Positions 51,004 to 60,116 are shown, counted from the first letter of the stretch. The stretch is 64,000 bases of DNA from Bacillus_BA fengqiuensis (GCA_030813035.1 JAUSTV010000014.1), one strand, 5' to 3'. The notes: generated from the sequence alone by a model not told the origin. Translations and numbers: made by a program.

Positions 51004-51768
51004 ATGATGGAAGTTCAAGCCATTAAAACAGAAAAGGCAGAGGCTATTATTCAAATTGAGAATCTTCATAAAAACTTCGACAAATTGGAAGTATTAAAAG
51101 GAATCAATTTGACGATCAACAAAGGAGAAGTGGTGGCCCTGATCGGTGCCAGCGGTTCGGGGAAAAGTACGTTGCTTCGCTGTTTGAATCGCCTCGAAAC
51201 GATATCGGACGGGAAAATCGTGATCGATAATATCGTGATGGATGATTCGGTTAAAAACATCAGTAAAATCAGGCAAGAGGTAGGTATGGTGTTTCAACAG
51301 TTCAATTTATTTCCTCATATGACCGTTTTGCAAAACGTGATGGTCGCTCCGATTCAAGTATTGAAAAGGACGAAGGAAGAAGTGGAACAAGAAGCGATTG
51401 CCTTATTAGAAAAAGTCGGTCTTGCTGATAAAAAAGACGTTTACCCGAAGAAGCTGTCAGGAGGTCAGCAGCAACGTGTGGCCATCGCAAGGGCGTTAGC
51501 GATGAAACCGAAAATTATGCTGTTTGACGAACCGACATCCGCTCTTGATCCGGAACTTGTCGGAGAGGTTCTGCAAGTTATGAAACAGCTGGCCCAAGAA
51601 GGAATGACGATGGTCGTCGTGACCCATGAGATGGGATTCGCACAAGAAGTGGCAGACCGGGTCGTATTTATGCACAATGGAAAAATTGAAGAACAAGGAG
51701 ATCCTAAAGTGGTTCTATCGAATCCGACAAGCGAGCGATTATCATCCTTTTTGCGTATCGTTAAATAA
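51004..51768 (+). CDS. amino-acid ABC transporter ATP-binding protein
   Basis: 254 residues; ATG 51004 follows GGGGGTGG (GTG 50998 and ATG 51007 are alternatives). Walker A GASGSGKST, Q-loop QQFNLFPHM, signature LSGGQQQRVAIARALAM, Walker B IMLFDEPTSALDPE and H-loop VVTHEMGFA are complete. This GlnQ/HisP-type ATPase powers the importer. The N-terminal 18 residues (EVQAIKTEKAEAI) extend beyond the usual start. A 20-bp hairpin at 51857 separates this operon from the next. Confidence 0.95.
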   Translation: MMEVQAIKTEKAEAIIQIENLHKNFDKLEVLKGINLTINKGEVVALIGASGSGKSTLLRCLNRLETISDGKIVIDNIVMDDSVKNISKIRQEVGMVFQQFNLFPHMTVLQNVMVAPIQVLKRTKEEVEQEAIALLEKVGLADKKDVYPKKLSGGQQQRVAIARALAMKPKIMLFDEPTSALDPELVGEVLQVMKQLAQEGMTMVVVTHEMGFAQEVADRVVFMHNGKIEEQGDPKVVLSNPTSERLSSFLRIVK

Positions 51769-51856
51769 AGAAAGATGCTGGTTTTTTCCGTAACGGGACT
51801 AAAAGAAGAAGCCGGTCATCATTTTGAAGCGATGCAATAACACATTAAGAAATACC

Positions 51857-51903
51857 TCTATAATAGAAGCGTTCTCCTTTGTGATGAACGCTTCTATTAT
51901 GAG
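51857..51903. repeat. long perfect inverted repeat between operons
   Basis: ATAATAGAAGCGTTC (51860-51874) pairs perfectly with GAACGCTTCTATTAT (51886-51900), extended by CCTC/GAGG. No T-run follows on either strand, so it may be an mRNA-stabilising hairpin or an operator rather than a simple terminator. Confidence 0.7.
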
Positions 51904-51932
51904 GAAAAAACGTTTAAGCGGGGATGAAAAAA

Positions 51933-53222
51933 ATGGAGGAAGAACAAGGTCGATTAACGTTGCTCAGTTTGGATGTGAAAAAGGAAACGCAAAAAGAGGC
52001 AATCAAGGCCAAAGAACGTTATGAAACTTTAAAGGAATATATGGATTCCAGTCGTTATTCAAATGAGCGGAAACATCATATCGTCATCGTAGGCGGAGGA
52101 ATTGTCGGACTGATGTGTGCGTTTTATATGCGGCGTCAAGGCTTTCAAGTCACTGTAATTGAAAAGAAGTCATTTGGCGCGGGCGCTTCCGGGAGAAACG
52201 GGGGCGGAGTGCTGGCGATGGGGAGGGAGCTGACAGAGATTCCGTTTGCCCGTTTGTCCATTGAATTATGGAGGACGCTTTCTTCTTTTGGAATCGATAC
52301 GAAGCTTGAACAAACAGGCCATTTGATGCTGGGGAGAAATGCGCATGAATTAGAAAAGCTCAAACAGGCAGCCGAGTTATATACGTTAAGCGGTTTGGAG
52401 ACGAACGTGTTATCCAAAGAGGAAGTGCAGGGTATGCTTCCTGACATCGGAACACAAATTGTCGGGGGAATCTTCAGCTCGATTGACAGTCAAAGCTATC
52501 CGTTCACAACGGTGGCAAGTCTCCTCAAAGTCTTGAATAAAGATGGTGTGATCCTGTTAAGTCATACGGACGTGACAGGATTTGAAACGATGGACTCGCG
52601 TATCGGAAAAGTGAAAACAAACAAAGGAAGCATTGGGTGCGATACCGTTATCGTTTGCACGGGCCCATGGACGGGAGAAATCGCGAAACATTTACATACG
52701 GATATAACCATCATACCGCGCCGCTCGCAAATCATGGTGACTGAAATCGTGAACCAAAAAAGAATCCGACCCTTTGTATCGGGAAACGGGCTTTATTTAA
52801 AACAAACCCACGCCGGAAATTTTCTATATGGAGGGGGTGGAGCATGGGAGCAAACGGGTTTCGAGACGGCAAACACGACGTTTGCCATTCAGTTATTAAC
52901 AGAGCGATTTTTAGAGTTGTTCCCGGCCTATCATACAAAGCAGTTATTGCGGGCGTTTGCCGGAACGGTTGAAATTACGCCTGACCACCTTCCGTTTTTC
53001 GGAAGAGTGGGCAAGTATGAAAATATCTATATATCAGCCGGCTACAATGGGCATGGCTATGGAATGTCGGTGGTGATGGGAAAACTGCTTTCTTGCCTGG
53101 TCGCTGACCTCGAGACAGGAAACGTTCAAGCCAATGGAGTTGAAGAGTTGCTGTCATTCATTTCTCCAAACCGGCTGCAAACAATGAAAGTGAGTGGAGG
53201 AGTGCCGTATGAGCCGCAATGA
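51933..53222 (+). CDS. FAD-dependent amine/D-amino-acid oxidase subunit (DadA/HcnC/OoxB type)
   Basis: 429 residues from ATG 51933 (GCGGGG nine bases ahead); ATG 52041 after AAAGGA is a real alternative that would remove about 36 residues with no homology. HHIVIVGGGIVGLMCAFYM is the FAD-binding motif, EKKSFGAGASGRNGGGVLAMG is the DAO-family second block, and the C-terminus has GTVEITPDHLPFFGRV and ISAGYNGHGYGMSVVMGKLL. This is the substrate-oxidising beta subunit of multi-subunit dehydrogenases such as octopine/nopaline oxidase, hydrogen cyanide synthase and D-hydroxyproline dehydrogenase. The next gene overlaps by 14 bases. Confidence 0.88.
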   Translation: MEEEQGRLTLLSLDVKKETQKEAIKAKERYETLKEYMDSSRYSNERKHHIVIVGGGIVGLMCAFYMRRQGFQVTVIEKKSFGAGASGRNGGGVLAMGRELTEIPFARLSIELWRTLSSFGIDTKLEQTGHLMLGRNAHELEKLKQAAELYTLSGLETNVLSKEEVQGMLPDIGTQIVGGIFSSIDSQSYPFTTVASLLKVLNKDGVILLSHTDVTGFETMDSRIGKVKTNKGSIGCDTVIVCTGPWTGEIAKHLHTDITIIPRRSQIMVTEIVNQKRIRPFVSGNGLYLKQTHAGNFLYGGGGAWEQTGFETANTTFAIQLLTERFLELFPAYHTKQLLRAFAGTVEITPDHLPFFGRVGKYENIYISAGYNGHGYGMSVVMGKLLSCLVADLETGNVQANGVEELLSFISPNRLQTMKVSGGVPYEPQ

Positions 53223-53487
53223 TGTCATCATTTGCCGATGTGAAGAGGTTGACTATGGCCAATTGAAAGAAGCGATAGCAAACGGAGCCTGTACATCTCA
53301 GGAGCTGAAAATGGCCACAAGAGCAGGTATGGGAATGTGTCAAGGGCGCGTGTGCCGGACGCTGCTTGAAACGATGACACGGGAACAGAACGCAGGAGTC
53401 CAATCGATGCCGAGCAAGCTGACGATTCATGCCCCGGTTCGCCCATTGCCATTGTCCATGGTAACAGGAAAGGAGAGAGGAAAATGA
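53209..53487 (+). CDS. BFD-like [2Fe-2S] protein
   Basis: 92 residues with ATG 53209 after GGAGGAG, overlapping the preceding gene. IICRCEEVDYGQLKEAI gives CxC and GMGMCQGRVC gives Cx4C, the four-cysteine BFD (bacterioferritin-associated ferredoxin) fold. In octopine oxidase, HcnB and similar enzymes this module is the C-terminal part of the large subunit; here it is a separate gene. Its tail (SKLTIHAPVRPLPLSMVTG) still resembles the end of those fusion proteins. It probably relays electrons between the flavin subunits. Confidence 0.9.
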   Translation: MSRNDVIICRCEEVDYGQLKEAIANGACTSQELKMATRAGMGMCQGRVCRTLLETMTREQNAGVQSMPSKLTIHAPVRPLPLSMVTGKERGK

Positions 53488-53786
53488 GATTATCGCAGCA
53501 TCCCATTCTTCCCTCTGTTTCGGGCAAAGACATCACCTTTGAATTTAACGGACAAGTCATAAAAGGAATGGAGGGAGACACAATCTCCTCCGCTTTATGG
53601 GCAAATGGAATCAAGACATTAAGGAACACTGAAAAAGCAGGAAACAACAGGGGAATTTATTGCGGTATTGGACATTGTTATGACTGTCGTATCTATGAAA
53701 AAACATTCGGGATGGTCCGGGCGTGCGTGACACCGATTAAAGAAGGGGCCTGTTTTTTTTCGGAAGAAGGAGGAGGCGAGTGTTGA
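53484..53786 (+). CDS. plant-type [2Fe-2S] ferredoxin-like subunit (HcnA/gamma type)
   Basis: 100 residues, ATG 53484 with AGGAGAGAGG-like site ahead. ITFEFNGQVIKGMEGDTISSALWANGIKTLRNT is the N-terminal half of the HcnA/SoxA-type Fer2 domain, and GIYCGIGHCYDCRI plus VRACVTP supply the cysteines (Cx4Cx2C ... C). This is the gamma subunit in cyanide synthase-like and D-hydroxyproline dehydrogenase complexes. It overlaps its neighbours by four bases upstream and seven bases downstream, so translation is coupled. Confidence 0.9.
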   Translation: MRLSQHPILPSVSGKDITFEFNGQVIKGMEGDTISSALWANGIKTLRNTEKAGNNRGIYCGIGHCYDCRIYEKTFGMVRACVTPIKEGACFFSEEGGGEC

Positions 53787-55012
53787 AAGCAGATGTAGTG
53801 ATTATAGGCGGCGGCCCTGCAGGATTGACGGCCGCAAGGGAAATCGGAGAAAGAGGTGGATCGGTCATTGTCATCGATGATCATCCCAAACCAGGCGGAA
53901 AGCTGCTTGGTCAGCTGCATGAAGAGCCGGTGGGCAGAAAATGGTGGAAAGGTTATGAGCAAGCAGAGCAGTTAGTGCAGCGAGCGTTGGCTGTGAATGT
54001 AACGATCCTTTCGGGTAAACAGGTGTGGGCGTTGGAAAAAGGATGGAACGTATTTGTATCGGATGTTCATCAGCAGCACTCCAAAGGATTCGTGATTGAA
54101 GCAGAAGCGGTTTTGCTGGCGACCGGTGCCGTAGAAAAGCCGGTGCCGATACCCGGATGGACACTGCCTGGAGTCATGTCCGTCGGCGCGGCACAAGTGT
54201 TGACGAATGTGTATCGAATCAAACCTGGCCAAAAGGCGGCAATCGCAGGAATTGATATTTTATCACTCAGCATAGCGAGAGCGATGAAATTGGCTGGGGT
54301 AGATGTAATCGGGGTGTTTATGCTTCCGAAAAATGAGTTTACTAAAGAAGCGTCGGTCCCTGATCAGTTGATGGATTCGTTCAAATCGTTCACTTCTCAC
54401 GCTCCTTCCCCGCTGCTTCGTATGGGAGGCCGGTTATTAAAAACAGAAAACGGAAGAAAATTAGCTTCTTTTCTATATCCGCCATGGGGGTTTAAAGTGT
54501 GGGGGATTCCAATCCATTTCCGCCGGTCCCTTATTGGAATTGAAGGGAAAAATGAGGCGGAACAAGCCGTTTTGACGAAAATTGATTCTAAAGGAAATGC
54601 AGTGGGTCTTCCTTATAAAGAATCGGTTGATGTCGTTTGTATATCCGGGGGATTGTCGCCTCTTTATGAACTGGCCGTTAACACGGGCTGTTCATTTGCC
54701 CGTCTTGACGGATTGAGCGGTGTTGTCCCTCTCCATGATGAAACGATGGAAACGAATGTGGCCGGTTTATTTGTCGCAGGAAACATCACCGGTATTGAAG
54801 GGGCAAAAGTGGCGATGGCCCAAGGCGTGGTGGCGGGAAAAACGATTTGCCGAAAGGCAGGCATCGGGCGCGTCCAGAATCAAGAAATAACAGAGGCCAT
54901 CGAATGGGTAAAAAGAGCGAGACGTGAAGCGGACATCCAATTCCATCCCTCGATTTCAGAAGCGAGAGACGAACTGCAAAAGTTATGGCAAGAGGCTGTT
55001 CTGAATGCATAA
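53780..55012 (+). CDS. NAD(P)/FAD-dependent oxidoreductase subunit (HcnB/OoxA alpha type)
   Basis: 410 residues, GTG start at 53780 (TTG 53783 possible) behind AAGGAGGAGG. DVVIIGGGPAGLTAAREIGERG is the FAD site, VLLATGAVEKPVPIPGWTLPGVM is the family ATG motif, and VAGLFVAGNITGIEGAKVAMAQG closes the FAD domain. This is the alpha subunit that accepts electrons from the DadA-like partner. The usual BFD extension is missing and is encoded separately at 53209. Together with the adjacent importer, the four genes likely form a catabolic unit for one amino compound. Confidence 0.9.
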   Translation: MLKADVVIIGGGPAGLTAAREIGERGGSVIVIDDHPKPGGKLLGQLHEEPVGRKWWKGYEQAEQLVQRALAVNVTILSGKQVWALEKGWNVFVSDVHQQHSKGFVIEAEAVLLATGAVEKPVPIPGWTLPGVMSVGAAQVLTNVYRIKPGQKAAIAGIDILSLSIARAMKLAGVDVIGVFMLPKNEFTKEASVPDQLMDSFKSFTSHAPSPLLRMGGRLLKTENGRKLASFLYPPWGFKVWGIPIHFRRSLIGIEGKNEAEQAVLTKIDSKGNAVGLPYKESVDVVCISGGLSPLYELAVNTGCSFARLDGLSGVVPLHDETMETNVAGLFVAGNITGIEGAKVAMAQGVVAGKTICRKAGIGRVQNQEITEAIEWVKRARREADIQFHPSISEARDELQKLWQEAVLNA

Positions 55013-55059
55013 AAGCATGCTTTCCAGTCAGTCCTCTAAAAAAGGAAGATATCCCATAG

Positions 55060-55193
55060 GTCTCTCTTAGACCACAAAACTGATTTTTAATGAAAAGACC
55101 CGTCACGAAATTCCTTGGTTTTACTGGATTTTCAAGGCGGGTCCTTCAGGAGGATGACTCAAAAGGGTTGTTTTTAACCCTTGGAGTCATCCT
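55060..55193 (+). repeat. composite hairpin repeat (A and B)
   Basis: Lead-in CACAAAACTGATTTTTAATG, then A hairpin GACCCGTCACGAA...GGCGGGTCC (55097-55145) and B hairpin AGGATGACTCAAAAGGGTT / AACCCTTGGAGTCATCCT (55150-55193). The same lead-in is found at the reverse copy near 8210. It sits between the oxidase operon and a convergent small gene. Confidence 0.75.
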
Positions 55194-55373
55194 CTATTCA
55201 TTTAATTCTCTTGTTTTTTTAACGACGGTATGTTCCGGAGTGGTCGCGTTCCCGGTAGTTGTTTCATAGCCGACCCGATACACGTAATTTTTAGGTGTGT
55301 TGAGGACATTATCCATCTTATATTGTTCCAGGTCATCCTGAAATTGGCGTGCCTGTTCTTTTTGATCCATCAT
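55194..55373 (-). CDS. small acidic protein (59 aa)
   Basis: ATG at 55373 (or the adjacent ATG at 55370) with AAGGAGG four to seven bases ahead; stop TAG at 55194. The product MMDQKEQARQFQDDLEQYKM then DNVLNTPKNYVYRVGYETTTGNATTPEHTVVKKT is soluble. I do not recognise a family. The strong ribosome site and clean frame make it likely real. The B hairpin of the composite repeat begins right at its stop and would terminate it. Confidence 0.65.
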   Translation of the reverse strand: MMDQKEQARQFQDDLEQYKMDNVLNTPKNYVYRVGYETTTGNATTPEHTVVKKTRELNE

Positions 55374-55674
55374 TAAGCCTCCTTATGAAATAGGATGAAC
55401 CTTAGTTTGCGTCAAATAGCGTAAAACATTTATGGAGAATAAAGGCTTATTTTAGTAGACAGCGTGGCAGATTTTTTATGTTTTAGGCTTTGTTTAATCT
55501 ATACTACGCATTAAGATGACCATGTTTTAAATTCTGAAAGCCGACGAAAAAGATTTTCAGCCTCTCGACAGAAAAAACGATAAAATATCTAAATATTTTC
55601 AATTTTTTTAAAAAAATGTAGAGAAAATATTCTGAAAAATTGTATGATTATAATAATAAAAGGAAATTTCCATT

Positions 55675-55704
55675 AGGGGTCTTACTGCCTGTTAATGCGA
55701 GATA
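55675..55704 (-). repeat. dispersed repeat C, partial copy
   Basis: On the minus strand this reads TTATCTCGCATTAACAGGCA then GTAAGACC, nearly the start of the copy at 24560. It overlaps the longest reading frame of the kinase gene and shows that the kinase start lies further downstream. Confidence 0.7.
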
Positions 55705-55739
55705 AAAAAGACTATTTGGGAGTAGGAAGAGGTGTTTTC

Positions 55740-57215
55740 ATGCTTGCCAACATCTTAGGAAACTCGTTTCAATATGACATTTTATCGGTTGTTCCGTATC
55801 CGATGTTGTTAGTAGGAAGAAACGGTGAAATCATTTACATGAATGAACGTGCAGAACGATTTTACCAGCTGCTGCAGAAGCAACGAAAACTAAAACATAT
55901 TTCGTCTATAGTAGAGCATGGCTATCAAAAAAAATGGGAGGAGAAAGTAGAGGAGGCTGTCCAGTCATTGGAAACACTTGAGATGAACCTTTCCTTTTTT
56001 TCCGATCCATTAAAAACATATAAGGTCAGCATTGCGCCTTATCCTATACATAATGAAATCATGATTGGAATGATGGTTCATAAAGAAAAAAGGAAATCGT
56101 TCGTATTAAAAAAGAAGTCGCCGAAACGTTGTCATAACGTTCTTCAGGACGGAATAGAACAAGAATTGATTGCCACAAAAAACTTGCTCGAGTCTTTTAT
56201 CGAGGATACATCGGATGCCATTATGCTTGTTGATGAAAATGGATCTATTCTCCGTGTCAATCAAGCATTTGAAAATTTATACGGATGGAAAAAAGAAATG
56301 GTGATCGGCAATGATATCATTACCGTTTTTCACGATTATAAAGACGAAGTGGAAATGTTTTTTCATGGCGTACGGAATGGAGAGTATTTCAAAAATGTAG
56401 AGACGATACGACATCGTCCTGATAGGACGCCCATATATGTAAGTATTACCGCAAGCCCCATCAAAAATGGGGAAGGGACCATATATGGGATTTCTTCGAT
56501 TGTTCGTGACATTACGGACCGAAAAAATACAGAGGAGTTGTTAAGAAAATCGGAGAAACTCGCCATCATCGGGCAGCTGGCAGCAGGTGTGGCTCATGAG
56601 ATTCGAAATCCGCTTACATCGTTAAAAGGATTTTTACAGCTCTTCCATGAAATGAGAATGACGAATAAAGATATTCTTCAGGTAATGTTGGATGAAATTG
56701 ATCGGATTGAAATGATTACAAATGAATTTTTGTCTCTTGCCAAGCCGCATGTGACCCAATTTGAGTATCATTCCATTAATGAGATTATTCAACAAGTCGT
56801 GAAATTGGGAGAGATTGAAGGCGGATTGGCTGATGTAATAATTGATACCGCTTTCGATTCGTGCATGCCAATCATTTACGGTGACATGAATAAATTAAAA
56901 CAAGTATTTTTGAATATTATGAAAAATTCCATTGAAGCTGTTGATGAGAAAGGGATTGTTAGCATTTCCACAGTAATGAAAGGAGAGAGCGTCAGCATTT
57001 TCATTATTGATAATGGCATCGGTATTGAAGCAAGCCGCCTGAAGCATATGGGGGAACCGTTTTACAGTACGAAAGAAAAAGGAACGGGCCTTGGTTTAAT
57101 GATCAGCCGGAAAATCATTGAAGAGCATGACGGCGATATGATCATTACGAGCGAGATCGGGAAAGGCACGACAGTGGAAATACAATTGCCGGCGTGTTCA
57201 ACTTTTCGGCTGTAA
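55740..57215 (+). CDS. PAS-domain sensor histidine kinase (sporulation-kinase type)
   Basis: 491 residues from ATG 55740 (AGGAAGAGGTG ahead). Two PAS regions (residues 10-110, and 155-270 with DAIMLVDENGSILRVNQAFENLYGWKKEM) precede HisKA with H-box LAAGVAHEIRNPLTSLKGFLQLF and HATPase motifs VFLNIMKNSIEAV (N), DNGIGI (G1) and GTGLGLMIS (G2). No membrane span, so it senses a cytoplasmic cue. The LTSLKGFLQLF form of the H-box is typical of kinases feeding the Spo0 phosphorelay (KinA-KinE). No response regulator is adjacent, as is usual for those orphan kinases. Confidence 0.92.
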   Translation: MLANILGNSFQYDILSVVPYPMLLVGRNGEIIYMNERAERFYQLLQKQRKLKHISSIVEHGYQKKWEEKVEEAVQSLETLEMNLSFFSDPLKTYKVSIAPYPIHNEIMIGMMVHKEKRKSFVLKKKSPKRCHNVLQDGIEQELIATKNLLESFIEDTSDAIMLVDENGSILRVNQAFENLYGWKKEMVIGNDIITVFHDYKDEVEMFFHGVRNGEYFKNVETIRHRPDRTPIYVSITASPIKNGEGTIYGISSIVRDITDRKNTEELLRKSEKLAIIGQLAAGVAHEIRNPLTSLKGFLQLFHEMRMTNKDILQVMLDEIDRIEMITNEFLSLAKPHVTQFEYHSINEIIQQVVKLGEIEGGLADVIIDTAFDSCMPIIYGDMNKLKQVFLNIMKNSIEAVDEKGIVSISTVMKGESVSIFIIDNGIGIEASRLKHMGEPFYSTKEKGTGLGLMISRKIIEEHDGDMIITSEIGKGTTVEIQLPACSTFRL

Positions 57216-57261
57216 GAGGCTGTTTAATAAGTCTCGGGTCGTTTCGTAAAAATGAGATTTA

Positions 57262-57320
57262 ATAAAAAGCCCTGTCACAGAATCCTGATTTTAATGGATT
57301 TCCATGACAGGGCTTTTTGG
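57262..57320 (+). repeat. hairpin repeat A, solo copy (terminator)
   Basis: AAAAGCCCTGTCA and TGACAGGGCTTTTT around a loop with CCTGATTTTAATGGATTT. It lies between convergent kinase and proA genes and can terminate both. Confidence 0.8.
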
Positions 57321-57329
57321 ATTCATCTT

Positions 57330-58571
57330 TTATGCACGGATTTGTCCGGTGCCGCGTATGATGGCTTTCGTTGTGGTAATGGCGCGCAATCCCATTGGGC
57401 CGCGAGCATGGAGTTTTTGTGTACTGATGCCGATTTCGGCACCATAGCCGAATTGTTCTCCGTCTGTAAAACGTGTAGAAGCATTATGGTAAAGGGCGGC
57501 GGCATCCACGGCCTGGAAAAAGAATTGAACATGCTTTTCGTTTTCCGTGATAATTGCTTCTGAATGTTTCGTTCCGTATTCATCGATATGGTTGACGGCT
57601 TCTTTTACTCCTTTTACAAGTTTAATAGCTAAAATCGGCGCTAAATATTCTGTGTGCCAGTCTTCTTCAGTTGCTTTCTTTACGAATGAGTACGCGGCAG
57701 AAAGAGTATCGTCTCCTCGGAGTTCCACTTCTTTTGTTTGCAAAGCAGTTAGCAGATCTTCTATATATGGCCAACTTTTATGGATTAATACTGTTTCGAT
57801 GGCGTTGCAAACGGAAGGGCGCTGTGTTTTGGCATTCAGAACAATATCGATGGCCATCTGTTTGTCGGCGGATTCGTCGATGAAAACATGACAGTTTCCT
57901 ACACCTGTTTCTAACACAGGAACGGTCGCGTTTTGAATGACTGATTGAATAAGGCCTGCGCCTCCGCGAGGGATAAGAACGTCTAAGTAATCATTAAGCT
58001 TGAACATCTGCGACGCTGTCTCACGGCTCGTATCTTCAAGAAGCTGAACGGCATCAGCCGGAATAGGAGAGCTTTCAAGAGCTTGGCGCATAATGGAAAC
58101 GAGCGCTTTGTTCGAATGAAGTGCTGATGAGCTTCCTCTTAATAGAACTGCATTTCCCGCCTTTAAACAAAGGCTTGCCGCATCAACGGTTACGTTTGGA
58201 CGTGCTTCATACACCATTCCAATTACTCCAAGAGGCACACGAATCGATTGGATGTGCAAGCCGTTCGGTCTTTCCCATTGTTCAATCGTTTCTCCAATTG
58301 GATCCTCCAATTGAAGAAGCTGGTGAATGCCGTCTACAATTTGGTTGATTCGCTCTTCGGTTAATAATAAGCGGTCAAGCAGGGCAGGGGAAAAGCCATT
58401 TGCTTTTCCTTGCTGAATGTCTTTTTCGTTTTCTTGGATTATCCATTCTTTTTCAAGCAAAAGGGCTTCTGCCACTGTGGCAAGAGCACGGTTTTTCTCT
58501 TCTGTTGACAGCATCGCTGTTGTTTTTGCTGCTTTTTTTAGTTTTTTTGCTTTTTCGATTAATTCATTCAT
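57330..58571 (-). CDS. proA: gamma-glutamyl phosphate reductase
   Basis: 413 residues of the aldehyde-dehydrogenase fold. It reduces glutamyl-5-phosphate to glutamate semialdehyde with NADPH, the second step of proline synthesis. PLGVIGMVYEARPNVTVDAASLCLKAGNAVLLRGSS is the nucleotide and substrate region, TGVGNCHVFIDE holds the catalytic cysteine, and GIGTQKLHARGPMGL type ending (here GISTQKLHARGPMGL) is standard for ProA. The start ATG at 58571 overlaps the proB stop by four bases (ATGA), showing translational coupling. Confidence 0.97.
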   Translation of the reverse strand: MNELIEKAKKLKKAAKTTAMLSTEEKNRALATVAEALLLEKEWIIQENEKDIQQGKANGFSPALLDRLLLTEERINQIVDGIHQLLQLEDPIGETIEQWERPNGLHIQSIRVPLGVIGMVYEARPNVTVDAASLCLKAGNAVLLRGSSSALHSNKALVSIMRQALESSPIPADAVQLLEDTSRETASQMFKLNDYLDVLIPRGGAGLIQSVIQNATVPVLETGVGNCHVFIDESADKQMAIDIVLNAKTQRPSVCNAIETVLIHKSWPYIEDLLTALQTKEVELRGDDTLSAAYSFVKKATEEDWHTEYLAPILAIKLVKGVKEAVNHIDEYGTKHSEAIITENEKHVQFFFQAVDAAALYHNASTRFTDGEQFGYGAEIGISTQKLHARGPMGLRAITTTKAIIRGTGQIRA

Positions 58572-59692
58572 TTAATTGTTCGCTCCTTTCGATTGCTTAC
58601 CCAATTATCTCGGTGGATGACTTCAGCTCGTTGGTTAATGGAATAACTTTTTGCCTGATCGCTTGAGCATCCTTTAATTTTATGTAAATCCTCAGAGGAG
58701 TAATAAATTTGTCCTTTGCCGATTACTTGCCCTTTTTGATTGATGACTTCAACAACATCAAGTGCTTTAAATGAGCCTTCGGCATTGGTGACACCAGCAG
58801 GAAGAAGGCTTTTTCCGTTTTGAAGAAGGGCTTTTTCCGCTCCCTCATCTATCTCAATCGTTCCGGTTACTTGGGAATGATGGGCAATCCACTGTTTCTT
58901 CATTTGCATTTGAGTTTGAAATGGTCCCCCGATGTATGTGCCATCACCTTTGCCCGCTAAAATATCGGTTAGCTTTTCTTTGCCTTTTCCTTTGCCGACG
59001 AAGGCACTTACACCAAGAGAAAGGGCTTTTTGAGCGGCCAGCAGTTTCGATTTCATTCCGCCCGTTCCGACCGACGAACCGCTGTCGCCTGCAATATGCA
59101 ATAATTCTTCGGTGATTTCAGGAATGAAATGATATTTTTTGGCATCTTTTGAAGTGTTCGGATTCCCATCATACAAACCATTTACATCCGTCAGGATAAT
59201 GAGGGCATTGGCATGCAAAAAGCCGCTGACGAGTGCTGAAAGCATATCGTTATCTCCAAATGTCAGTTCTTCAATGGAAACTGAATCATTTTCATTGATA
59301 ATAGGAAGGACACCGCATTCCAACAGTTCGTTCATGGCTGAATATAAATTTCGAAATCGTTCCTGACTATAAAAATCCTCCCTTGTTAATAACATTTGGG
59401 CTGGTACGATATTAAATTCGCTAAAATGGGAAATATATCCTTGCATGAGCAGTCCTTGACCTACTGCCGCGGCTGCTTGTTTTCCTGCCACTGTTTTCGG
59501 GCGGATTGGGTAGCCTAAAGATCTGAATCCTGCAGCCACAGCTCCAGAGGAAATCAAAATCACATCATGGCCCTGCTGCTTCAGATGCGCAAGTGCCTCG
59601 ACATGGTCGCGCATTTTTTCTTCACTTAACATGCCTTTATCATTTGTTAACGAACTGCTTCCGATTTTCACGACTATTCGTTGTTTTTTCAT
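58568..59692 (-). CDS. proB: glutamate 5-kinase
   Basis: 374 residues: an amino-acid kinase domain (RIVVKIGSSSLTNDKG, SSGAVAAGFRSLGYP, INENDSVSIEELTFGDND, GTGGMKSKLLAAQKA) and a C-terminal PUA domain from about residue 275 (GTIEIDEGAEKALLQNGKSLLPAGVT). It phosphorylates glutamate, the committed step of proline synthesis, and is usually inhibited by proline. ATG 59692 has AAAGG ahead. It leads the proBA operon under T-box control. Confidence 0.97.
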   Translation of the reverse strand: MKKQRIVVKIGSSSLTNDKGMLSEEKMRDHVEALAHLKQQGHDVILISSGAVAAGFRSLGYPIRPKTVAGKQAAAAVGQGLLMQGYISHFSEFNIVPAQMLLTREDFYSQERFRNLYSAMNELLECGVLPIINENDSVSIEELTFGDNDMLSALVSGFLHANALIILTDVNGLYDGNPNTSKDAKKYHFIPEITEELLHIAGDSGSSVGTGGMKSKLLAAQKALSLGVSAFVGKGKGKEKLTDILAGKGDGTYIGGPFQTQMQMKKQWIAHHSQVTGTIEIDEGAEKALLQNGKSLLPAGVTNAEGSFKALDVVEVINQKGQVIGKGQIYYSSEDLHKIKGCSSDQAKSYSINQRAEVIHRDNWVSNRKERTIK

Positions 59693-59751
59693 TTTTTTTC
59701 GAACCTTTCTTTAATAAAGTGACAATAATGCTGTCCGCTAGATGTGTTGAA

Positions 59752-59998
59752 AATAAAAAAAGCGATGTTTCCGTCCTTAAAAAGGACGGAAACATCGCTC
59801 CGCGGTACCACCTTTGTTGATGCCTAAGCATCCACCTCAATCCGTAACGTGGAAAAACGGCCTATGTTTGCATAGGCAGTTGAAGAGGGTAGGTTCAATC
59901 TGCTTTCTGTGAGGAACCTTCCAGCCGATGAGTTCCACTCTCTATCACATTCCACAAATTTACTAATCCCGCACTATTTTCGTTATCATTTATTTGTT
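59752..59998 (-). ncRNA. T-box leader of proBA
   Basis: On the minus strand the T-box AAAGGTGGTACCGCGGAGCG is followed by a terminator, GCGATGTTTCCGTCC and GGACGGAAACATCGC plus T-run (59757-59797). The promoter is TTGACA (60025-60030), 17 bases, CATAAT (60002-60007). A proline codon CCU occurs in GAACCUACC inside the 5' domain and could be the specifier. Uncharged proline tRNA would allow readthrough into proBA. Confidence 0.92.
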
Positions 59999-60116
59999 GA
60001 TATTATGCGTGGAAAAAGAGGAAATGTCAAGAATGAATTGTTTGAAAATTAAAACTGGATTTTCCTTTATTTTTCGTTAATATATAGATATAACGATATA
60101 AAAGGAGGTAAGAGGA

